From Gordionus sp. m RMFG-2023 (Eukaryota > Nematomorpha > Gordioida > Chordodea > Parachordodidae), in contig NC_088778.1 in the NCBI RefSeq assembly GCF_954871325.1, positions 15,837,666 through 15,901,665 on the forward strand: a stretch of 64,000 bases of DNA, read 5' to 3'. Both the position numbers and the translations under genes were made by a program. Shown in pieces: positions 27,001 to 39,000 of the stretch. The notes beneath the pieces were generated by a model. The model saw nothing but the letters and a program-made list of their open reading frames with translations. It was not told where the DNA came from and searched no databases. Position 1 is the stretch's first letter, and the number at the start of each line of letters is the position of its first letter.

Positions 27001-30000
27001 TAAAATATGCAATCATATGCTTTCAACAGCTGTAGTAATAATCTTAACATACATCACTACGCAAATAATAGATGCTGCTTAATTGGCGGTCATTGACACA
27101 CACGATGTTAACTCATATCAGAATTTATTATGTTATATAAATTGTTAAAACAAAAACATTAGAAATCTTTAGAAGAAATTATGCAAATATATTGAAGCCA
27201 TAAGTTATTTACACGGCAAGGATGCCACAATTTTGTAACTATAAAATAAGAACCAGAGTGATATGATGAAAACAATTAAGATTTTATACATTATTATCGC
27301 ACTACCACTAATTGGTATATTATATCTTAAAATAATAGTAGTTTGTAATAATATCAAAAATATATTCGTATTAAAAATTTAACTCAAAACTCTTTTTCAA
27401 AGAAGAAAAAGGTAGCTTTCCTAAAAACGCGTAAAAAAAGAGAAGAAAAGATATCAAATTTATTACATCCATTGTGGGATGAATAATAAGATGTTTAATT
27501 TGTAATAATATTTTTAAATAAATAGATGGCGTTAAATAATTAAATGCAAATTCTTGCTTATATTTATTATCAAACGCATTTATTAGTAAAAACTGTCAAA
27601 TACATCTGAAAAATTGCCTTTTACCTAATATTTTATAACCAACTATATATAATAGAGGATTATAAACTATGTCTACTTACTTTTTATAAAGAAATCTCGT
27701 ATACTTATTTGGACCTTGAAAATATTTTATTCGGCTAATTATAACATTAAATTTGTTAATTTTCAATTAATAAATGATTATATTTATTTAATTAGGGTTA
27801 TATTTTTTTTTCTTTTTTCTCTTCAGCTTTCACCTTTACTGGTGGTAAGCTCCTTCAACATCTCTCTCCACTTTATGTTATTCATACAATCTCTTTTATC
27901 TAATTTATACTTCTTTATATTTGCTCTAACTTCCCCATTGAAGTTTTGGCCTTCCTCTTTTACGTTTGCCCATCACTTCCAAACTCTCAACCTTATTTCC
28001 TATGTAGTTCATAGGCCTTCTCATTGTGTGCCCATACCACCTAAGTCTATTTACCATTAACTTAGTCTTAATTGGCACTTCCTTTAAACTACTTAGTATT
28101 CTTGTACTGCACACTTTATCCTTTCTACTTACCCCAGCAATCATCCTCAGCATTCTCATCTCCATAGTTTGTAGACTTCTCTCGTCTGATTCTTTAGTTG
28201 TCCATGTTTCCGAACTATATTGAATAGTTGGTTGCACTATGGAACTGTATTTTTTCCCTTCAATTTCTGTGGAATTCTTTTGTCAAAGAGCAGTCCAGAT
28301 AAAGATCTCCACTTTAACCACCCAGATTAATTTTACTCTTTATATCTTTCTCTATTGTGCCGTTTGTTTGTATAATGGAGCCCAAATACTTGCAGCTTTC
28401 AATTGCCGATATCTGCCATTTATTTATATCAATGCTCTCTGTTTCATCTCCTCCTATCACCATATACTCCGTCTTTTCTCTATTTACTTTTAGTCCATGG
28501 TTTTTTAGGATATTTATCCAACTCACTAATCTTTCATTTCATCCTTGGATTCGGCCAGTATTACAATATCATCTGCAAATATCATATCCCACGGGACTGT
28601 TTGAGGTATAGACTGTGCTATTACATCTATTACTGTATATAATAATTTAAATAATAAAAGTCAATTATGCTTCAACTTTTATGCTAGATTAATATTTAGT
28701 GAATGATATTGATATTCTATTGTTAACACAGAATTTGATTGCAAGCTGACATTGTGAAAATATAATTTTTATATATTAATCTAATCTAATAATTAAAATA
28801 GTATTGATATAATGAAAATTTAGATAGTCTTTTATATTATAAAATTAAATATATATATTTAGTAATTGAATTATAAAAGAAATCGTTCAGGGATAAATCA
28901 AAAAATTTATTTTAGTTCTAGGGGATATTGAGGAGCCGTTAAAAAAAATATTTTTACTTCAAGGAGCTATTCAAATATTTCAGGGGGCTCGAGCCCCTGC
29001 TCGCCCTCCCCTAGTGACGCCACTCCCTCAAGTGCCTCGTCAGAAAGAGTCTGGTCAGAATTTGGAAAAATTCATTTAAAAACGAGAAATAGAATAATAA
29101 ATGAAAAGATCGAAAAATTAATGTCAATTAGGCATAACATACAACATTTAAACGATCACAAAAATACATCATGTTCGGGATATCATCAAAAGAGCTCAGA
29201 TTCCTATTTATCAATATCAAGTCATAATGATGATATTTCAAGTGCATCCCATGAAGATGTTAATGCTTCATTAGTATCCCATGAATTTTAAATGTAATTT
29301 ATTATACATGCTTCTTGTAATAATAAAGTTATTCAAAAAAAACGAAATGTTTGCAGTGTATTTTTGTCTTATTGTTTAATTATATTATTTTCCTTAGTTC
29401 CCTAAATTTATTCAAAAATATTGAAGGTTTAAAGTGTATTTTGTGGTTATTTTTTAATTTTCCATTATTTCTCCTAATTTTCCCGGCTAGTTATAAATAA
29501 TTATATATTTAAGCAAATAAATTAAAAAGTTGAATAGTTTTAATTGTCTCATCTTATATAATGTATATGTTCATTCGGTAGCAATTGAAGGACTGGCCAC
29601 ATCTAAAATATATTATTTATGTATCCACAATTTGTCAATCAAGGAAGGATATGCATAAGGATTTAAAGGTCCTTGAACATACAAAAAACTAACCAACACC
29701 TCTTTTTCGATTTTTTTTTCTACAACATATGCCATCGTTTTGTTGTTATTGATACATGTTATATATCCATTTTTTTCATATATTAAATTAGCATTAATAT
29801 TCGAGTGAACTGTTATATTTAATATTTGCGATTCTGTTGAGTATGAATAAAATTTAGCTTCAATTTTATCCTGAGAAATTGGATGAAAAGTATGAAATTT
29901 TTACGTTTCTGGTATTATACGCTCTTTATTGAATCTCTTCTAAAATTATTTTCTCTTTCTCATATTCGCCTTCTATAATATAGGAGAAATCTATTCCTTA

Positions 30001-33000
30001 ATAATAAATTATAATATATATTATTAAATTAGACTTATATCTTTAATATTTTCTAAAAAACTCTTTAGGACAAGTTATTTGTTCTGAAACAGGTCTTTAT
30101 AAACTAGCCTGGCCACCAAACGTTTGACTACATCCGACCGCGTCACACCTGAGCTGTAGTCCAGAAATGCCGCTGAGCTTTTATTCCGAAATCATCTTCA
30201 TGGTGGCAAAGATTGATTAAATTTTTGCTATTCTTATTTTGTGGAGCTGTTCCATCTGAAAAGTAGAAGAATTTTTTTGGATTTCTGTTAAGTAGCGGAT
30301 TAAATATTTTTGGAATAAATGAACAGCAATTGTATTATGAATGAGAGTTTCAGATATTATTGCGTAACTTAAATGATTTATATTATTAAATGATTTGTAA
30401 CAAATCACAAAAGGTTGCTTTGAATAAAAAAGCATAATTTACAGCAAACGTAAACGATATATTCTCCTTCATTAAAATTAAATTTAACAGATTTCATCAT
30501 GCTTGCAGCGTTATTGTAAATGAGTGTAATAGTAAAATATTTAGCTTTTCGAGAAGAGTTTCTATAAAATTATGGTTTGATGAAGTGTTAGTTACATGAT
30601 TTGTACGATCTGTAGTTACCCGGTGATTTTAGATAATATAATCGACATCACTTAAATATAATATTTCACTTATCATGGCCTTTAAATGAGAAGATTCAGT
30701 TCATTGAGCATAATAACCAAAAAAGAAATTTGGTAAAGTTGGGCAATATGTCCTTTATGTAATCATAATTAAATCTTCATTTAAAGTATTTTAGGAAAAT
30801 TCATCAGCATAAATATTCCATCTGTGATATAGAATAAAATTTTAATTGATCTGCACCTAGAATAGATGTTTTTCCACTCCAAATCCTGAATGTTATTGGT
30901 AAACACACGAGTTAAAATAATAAACATGCAGACGGGTTGGATTATATAAAATTAATCTGAACAGACAAGTTAAGAATAATAAGCATAGAGAGATGGCTCG
31001 ATTTGAACAGTTTATTTTGTAAAATAATATACCTAATAAAATATTATTTCTAATGTAGCTGTTATACAATTTTATCAAGCTAATAAGTTATTCACTATCT
31101 AAAAAATGCAAAACTTTTTATGGATGGTGGTAGTGGGCAGAACTGGAAAATATCACATTTCTTATAAACGTATCATTTTCCTTAAAAATAATATTTTTCA
31201 GTCATAATCCGTAGTTTCGCATAGCACCATCTATTTTTTTCAATTTTTGGTAAAAATGTATATTTTGGAAGTGCCTATAGTGTCGCCAAGGACATTTTAA
31301 AATTATTAGAGTTTGCATATATTACAACTAAGGAAAAAATAAAACTTTGGCCTCTATCTCCTAACAGCTGCTGAGATATGGGCTTCTAAAAATCAGTAAA
31401 ATGGGGCTTTGGGGAAAAATTTGAAAAAAATTTAAACCCGGAAATGAATATAAAACCAAATGGTTTTTCCTCTGTCAATTAATAAATAATTTCTCATGGA
31501 ATTCACCATATATAGGTAACTACTAAAAAGAAATCGAAGGATTTAGGATTGATAATGAAAATATCTATTTCATTAAGTAAAAAGGTAAAAGATGAATAAC
31601 ACCTCATTAATTTATAATGATATGAGAAATTTTTTTTTAACTTTTATGATTTGCTTTATAGCATATCTATGTGAATTTTTCTTTCCCTACTTTATGATAG
31701 GCATCTATGACTTTGTGCTCAAGGATCAAAGAAATTTTGGCCGAAAAACATCAAACACCTTACAATGATGGACAACACGATAAAACTCCGATCCTGCAAA
31801 ATAATCAAAACATAACCACTAAAGCCACCACGGAAAATGAAAAAATCGATCAAAATAATAACAATAATAGAAATATGATACCCAAAGCAAATTCGTTAGC
31901 CACCCTTATTATTCAATATTTACAATCCGGGGACCAAACTAAATTATGGGTATATAAAATAATTATAAAATATGAAAATTTTATATTCTATTCGTTCACT
32001 AGCTAAAACGCTACATGACTGAGCATGTCCGTTTAAGCTTTAATGCACATTTTTTAAAACTGAAAATTATGGATATTCCACCGTTTTTTTATTAATCTTT
32101 TCCACAAAGCAAAATATATAATTGGTCAGGAATATCGATCCATTCTCGCTATCGATCCCTTCCCCCTAATATAAATGCCATAAAAAGAAATTTAGTCCAA
32201 GAATTCCCAGAATTAAATTGTATTATGTGTGTTTTAAGGATTATATTATTCTATATCATCCTATCCATTGAACTAATAGGATAAGAATCTTAAAATAATG
32301 TGATTATATTTATTTTCACCAATTAGATTGCTCTAAACGTTTAAAATCTTTACTATAAATGAATTAACAAATAAATTGCAAAAATACTTGATCCACCCGT
32401 CATCCATTAATTATTTTAAAATAAATTGTCTAGTTTAAAATATAGCTGAAATTTATTTATAACTACATCTATCAATTTTATTTTTGTTGAATCTTCGATA
32501 AATTTTTTTAAATTGGTATTGGTAATCCATTACAAGATAATAGTTCTAAAAAATTGACAAATAAAAGAGAGTAATATGAGAAAGCTATGAAAATTAAATT
32601 TACATTCCATCATTTTTACAAATTCTTTTTGCTCATCTATTAATAATGGATGCATTCCTTTGGCAACAAACGAAGTTAATCGATTATTAAATTTTTCCTA
32701 AGATATTGTTTTATTTTTAATATTTGAAAACTATTTTTGAAGTAATGTTTTTGCAGTTTTCAATATTTTATTTTTTCTATAGTGGAGCATCTTAATAATA
32801 GTGAATTTAATGAACAAGGTGTTGATCAAAATATTTCAAGTGATATCATAATTACAGAAGTAAAAGTGGCATGTCTAATAGCAAATTATGTGGAACGCAG
32901 TATATTCCATAAGAAACAATCAGATTCAGACATCAAGTTAGTAGAATAAGCTTTGTTGACCATGCTCATTAAGTGAAGTGGTATTTTCAGGGTTGGCAAG

Positions 33001-36000
33001 TCGGTCAATTGACCAAAGGTGTATTTGACATGGTCAAATACTTTAAAATATATTGATTAAATAAGTAATATATATATTTATAGCATATTTATCAACATAA
33101 TTATGGTTACAATTTATTTTAATATATATTTATATCAACAAGCATCGATTTAGTTATAAAAGATTTTCATATTAAAATTTTATTTTAAATGAAATTTTCT
33201 CAGTAAGATTGGCTCAATATATAAATAAGTATAATATTTTTGCTAAAGCATGGTTTGAGAAAATTACTATGCCAATTTATGTTACATTATGTTCAATTAT
33301 CCAAACATGATATGCATCGTCAATAAAATGTAAGGAGCAAATACAAATATGCAAGAAATCTCAGAAAGCAGCTGTTGAAAAAGTTGGATATTTGTTCGAA
33401 TAGTGTTGTGCAGATTTAATTTAAAACATTTCCATATTTTTTAATTCGTTTCTAAATAATACTAACTTGTAAAAATGATAAGAATATATAAATATGTTAT
33501 TTTAACAATTTTTCAAATCAAATTTATTAAAAAATATGGATCAAATAATTTTATTTTCAAATAAATTAAATAATATGGAAATGTTTCCATCAAATCTGGT
33601 CAACATATAAAAACTTGATGCTTAATTTGGATCCACCTGAAAAAATAAAATTAAGGATACGTTTGAAAAAAAAACAATCCATACATGTGCTCACACAGCT
33701 GATTATTTATTGTACGCCCAATATTAGAGGAGCATCTTACTAGTAGTGAGTTTGATGAAGCATGTGATATAATATAAGAATTCGGCATTTTACAAGATGA
33801 TGATAAGCAAAATATTTGAAATGATATCTTAAAAATCAGAAGTATAAGCGGTGGTATGTTTAATAGCCAAAATATATGGAAAGCAGTAACTTATATAAAA
33901 CAATCAGATTTCGATTTCAAGTTTTTGGAATGGGCTTTACCTATCTTGAACATCAAGAAAAGTGTATAATATCTTACTAACCATTCCTAGTTATACTTCT
34001 TTTTCAGAAAATAATTGGTAGGTTTGAGGGAATATTCACACGAAGAAAATAAATCGATTGGAGATCTCGACAACCAGGAAATTAGTTAGAGTAATAGTAT
34101 ATCATAACCTAGGATTGATTAAAAATATTAAAGTAACTGTTAATATTGAATAAATCAGGATAAAACTCTGCCATAGAGAGCGAACCATTAATTATATAAT
34201 TTAATATTACATAGATTCATTTTTTACTATTATATTTAAAATTAAAAACATTTATTTGAATTTGACCGGTCAAATATCGGTCATTTGACAAAATCATATT
34301 TGGCCGGTCAAATACACAACCCTGGGTATTTTATTAACAATTCTTAGTTCTACTTCTTCAGATTGGTCGATTTGGGTTAATATTTTTACTAACACAGAAA
34401 TCGATTGAAGATCTCGATAAAAGGAAAATTAAGAAAAAATGATAATATTGAATATGAATCAGAATAAAACTCTACCACGGAGAGCCAAACATTTGAATGA
34501 CAATGAATTTAAAAAATATTATTAAATTAATATTTTAGATTCATTTTACTATTTTATACAAAATAAAGTTAATATTGTCTTAAAAAACTTCAATTTTAAT
34601 TTGACAATATTTGACCTTTCAAATATCGGTCAATTGACAGAATCGTATTTGACCGATCAAATACAGTACCAGATAGTGCGTCTTTTTTGGTAGCTATAGC
34701 TAATAGCGGCTACTTTTTTTGTAATTATTTAATTTTCAGCTACTTTTAAAAAATATAATGTAGGTAAGTATATACATGAAAATTTTTTAAATATAATATC
34801 ATAATTAATTATAATTTTTATGAATTATTATTTAATTTTGAAATTGAAATATATTTTAATTTGTAATATATTTTCATTTGTATTATAAACCTAAATCAAG
34901 TGTTAATAATTTAAAATGTCATCGCCTATGGATATTCAAATCGTTGAAACGATTCAGACAATGATATTAGTGAAATGGAAGATACCAGGGAAGAAAATAT
35001 TCTTAATAGCTATAATACATATTTCCCATTCCCTAGATTTGAAAATTTTTTTAAAATAAATATAAAAACCAAAAATGGCTTCAAATTTATTTTTTTAAAA
35101 TGTAAAAAAATATTTCCTCAAATCAATCTAGTAGTAGCTATAACCTCAAGAAACACCTAAAGGTAAATTGTCATTTTTACATTCTAATAGTAGATTTTTA
35201 ATATTTATTTCTTATTAATTAATTGCCATCAATTTATATACAGTACACGGAATTCAATGTATTCATTTGATAAAATATTTTGCTTAATTACATCATAATT
35301 CCTGAGGTTCAAAATTTAGAATACCTACCAAAATTTTTCCACTCCATCTTAAATATTACTACACATTTCTATTAAAAACTGGATTAATTTGTCTTATTTA
35401 AGAATATAGAATATTTGGTGAAGATAATGCTGAAGATGAGATACAGAATGATAGTCAACATGTATTGGAAGAGGAGGAAATAGATGATGGTGTCATTGAT
35501 ATTAATAGTCTCCTTCAAAGATGGCCCAATTACAACCATGAAGACTTCCACTAATAATTTTTTTGAAATAAAAGATAGTATAAAAAAAAATCCACTCGAC
35601 GCCTTTAAATCAAAAAATATCCAAATGAGTATTTTTGATAATCTATCTTATATTAAAAATATGTATATAAGATTAAATACTCTCTTGCCCTCAAGTGCTA
35701 GTGTCGAAAGTTTATTTAGTAAGGTAAATCTGATCGTCGCTCTAGACTTGGGGATGATAATATTGAAATAATTTTATTATTAAAATGCAACAAATTACAT
35801 AAATATTTATTTTTATTACATAAATTTTTTTATAATCAAAACTAACTATATTTTAAAATTTATAAATGTTGATTTTTATATATTTACTATACAATAACTT
35901 TATAAGCAAAAAATAAAACAAATTTATTTGTAAATTTTTTTTATAAAAAGTAGCTAAAGCTACTTTTAAAAAATAAAGCGCGCTACTTTTTTTGACAAAT

Positions 36001-39000
36001 ACGATAGCGGTAGCGCGCTACTTTTAAAAATAGAGTTTAACAACTCTGTACAGAACCCTGGTTTTAATAAATAAAATATAAAAATTTTAATAAAAGTTTT
36101 TGTTGGCTTTAAACTATGCTTTATTCTTCTTATTCCTCTCTAATTATTATAAAATAATATTTAAATTATTTATTAGATATATATATAATATTGATGGATA
36201 CTTTCTAGTCCTTATAAACAATAATAATGACTGAATCTTTCTTGAACCTTAGATGAATCGACACAAATATCGGATATTTATTATGTATTTGAAATTCGAA
36301 TGGCCAATCTCGAAGATATTGAAATACTTGAAACCAGTGGCGTAGCTACGGTGGTGGTTTTCGGGTTTGGATCCCTCCCAGAGCAAAAATTTTTTTTAGA
36401 TTATACGTTCAAAAGACTTAAAAGTGATTTTATTTAAATTATATTTTTCTGGTTTTGATGTTTGTGGAAGGATATTATATTACTATTGAAATTATTCTGG
36501 ATAGTATTATTATAAAGTCATTGAGAATAATCTAATAAATTATAATAACATATTATTGATACATTTAAAAATATATTTATTATATATTATCGAAGATATG
36601 GTTATGATTTGTAAGATAAACCCGGCCGAAGGCCGAGCAACTAAGGAAAATTCCTAGCTACACCACTGCTTGAAACTTAATATCATGGGAGTTTGTTGAT
36701 TGAATTTGGTGATAAACAAAAATAAAGAAATCATATTTACTTTTATATTTTACTAAATGGGAAAGAAATAAGAGATTTTGTATATAATTATCTTCTCTAA
36801 TGAATAAACCATGCATACTTTTAATTTTATTAATGCACCATCTAGAATGACAGATTTATGCTTAGTAAAATAGATAGCCTATAATAATAAAATTTATTAA
36901 AAATTTTAATTTTTTATTTTCATGATCACAATTCTACATTCGAGGTGTCTTGCTCAATGTGTTATAATTTTTAAAAGTGACACCGTTGAAATAAATTAAC
37001 TTGTTAATTAAATTATGAAAATTCAAAATAAAATATGAAATGTGCAAAAAGTTCACTGCAATATTTTAGGTTTTAAATTCCACCAAGCGATCTAAAATAT
37101 CCACCTCATATTATTTAAAATTGCCGGTCTAGTAGTGACTATGGATGGGGAATGGCTAATGTTATATTTTGCATGTGAAATCTTTAAGAATAAAAATCTA
37201 ATAACCCAAATTGACCATTTTATCAAGTCCCTTTTGACAAATTTTGTAACAAGCCAAAGTAAGATCCATTATTGAGAGAACCTTTTGTAGTTTATAATTT
37301 TCAAAAAATATATCTTGTTTGTGGGGGGGGGGAGGTTAATTTTATATAAATATTTGTTGTTTTTCTTTATTGATTAATAAACTACACGTTATTTTATTTT
37401 TTGATATATTAGAATATATTATACATGAAGACGAACTTTAATGTCATAAAGGAAACGGTTATGAGAATTCCTTTGAAATGGTTGTCTGCTTTTATCTTCG
37501 AGATTGGTAACAGACTCTCATTTTGCAAGACTAAAGAGTAATGATTATTTTTATGTATACATTTTTGTTTTATTGAAAATTTTAAAATTAATATTGTAGT
37601 TATGTATAGTTTACTTTAAGAAATTATTCCGTTACCATTACTCATTACTTTTTCTACTCAAAAAAGTAATATAATACTAAAATTTGAAATTTTTTATAAA
37701 AGAATACACTTACAGTTATTTACAATAATTTATTCACCGTTAAGATATTTATAGTAAAAAAAATTAATTTACGCATTTTAAGGATGAAATGCATGCTTCT
37801 ATGGTTCGATAACATAATGTTGTATCATTCTTCCTACATCATATCGGTATACATTTATATTATATATGATTATTAATTATATTATGGAGGCTTACTAAAA
37901 AAAATGTACTCACGCACTTTCTTATTTTCTCTTAGAATCTTTTTTATATTTATCAATAAAAAGTTTTTTCTGATTGATAAAATATATTCTCTATAAAAAT
38001 AGTCGAATTATGTGTCTTTATTGATAAGAGAAACTGTCAGAACCAACCATCCATGGACAATATTATTTATCACTAAAATGGCAATCGTACTATTAATATG
38101 AAATTTGAAAAGGACTAATTGAACGTTATTTTAATTAATCCAATAATATAAGGTTAACTAACTGATAATGACGGGGAATCAGAAATTTTAATATCTTATA
38201 AGATGTTATTCAGAAATTTATATTAGTAATTTTAATTTATTTGCACAAATAAATAATTTTTTTAAATAAATTTTTATTCATTTGTAATTTATAATCTAAA
38301 AATTATATTCTTGCTTGAAGAGAGTTTTGTGGGGCAAAGTTAAATCGAAAATAAGTTATAAAACTTATCTAGCAAGAATATTTTAGATTATAACATACAA
38401 ATACAAAATAATAAAAATTTAGTTTAAAAGATTTTTTATTGTACACATAAATTAAAATTGCTAAATATATACTTTATAAACATATTTTATAAAAAATAAT
38501 GGAAAATTATAATCTATCTAATAAATACAAATTTCTGAATCACATCTCATAAGATAGGAAAATTTATTATTCATCCATCATTGAATAAGGAAGAAAATTC
38601 TGATTCCCCGATTATTTTTATATCTTATAAAAAAAACTATTATAAACCATTCTATGAAAGGATGATAGATATTAGGGCTACCCATTGCTTCAGTATAGTC
38701 GAGACATCCCGGTTCATGAGACATTTTCTTATTGCAAGGACACAAATATACACCTTGCTCCCGTTTATAAGATTTTAAAAAAATTTCATCAAATAATTAA
38801 GATTTTTTACACGGAAACAATGTCTCTTATTACCACCCTAAATATTACAAGGACATATAGTTGTGCAAATTTGGGAGGCATCCCAGTGGAAGGATATAAA
38901 TGAGATGTCCAGTGAAATTTGCCCATGAACTCTTAAACAATATGGGCCCGGGTTCAAACTATTAGAAATCTGTGCACCCATCGATGCAAATGCAAGAGAA

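Larger units (their letters stand above)
34675..36048 (+). mobile_element. hAT with BED-like N-terminus (family CTACTTTTAAAAGTAG)
   Basis: Right end gctacttttaaaaatagagtttaacaactctg; left end decayed (tagtgcgtc...ggtagctatagc). A related - strand copy is at 44741. It encodes a start MSSPMDIQIVE (34917), a BED-like segment (34975-35160) and a dimerisation domain (35484-35771). The catalytic core is largely missing. Confidence 0.75.

Noticed and set aside
27716-28060. Hydrophobic + strand frames at 27716-28060 and 28026-28642
   Set aside because: They are opposite-strand shadows of the LINE coding sequence on the - strand.
32100-32220. GC-richer stretch readable as SILAIDPFPLI, at first taken for the next Utp12 exon
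   Set aside because: No splice signals in phase. The exon at 37413 matches the expected Utp12 sequence far better.
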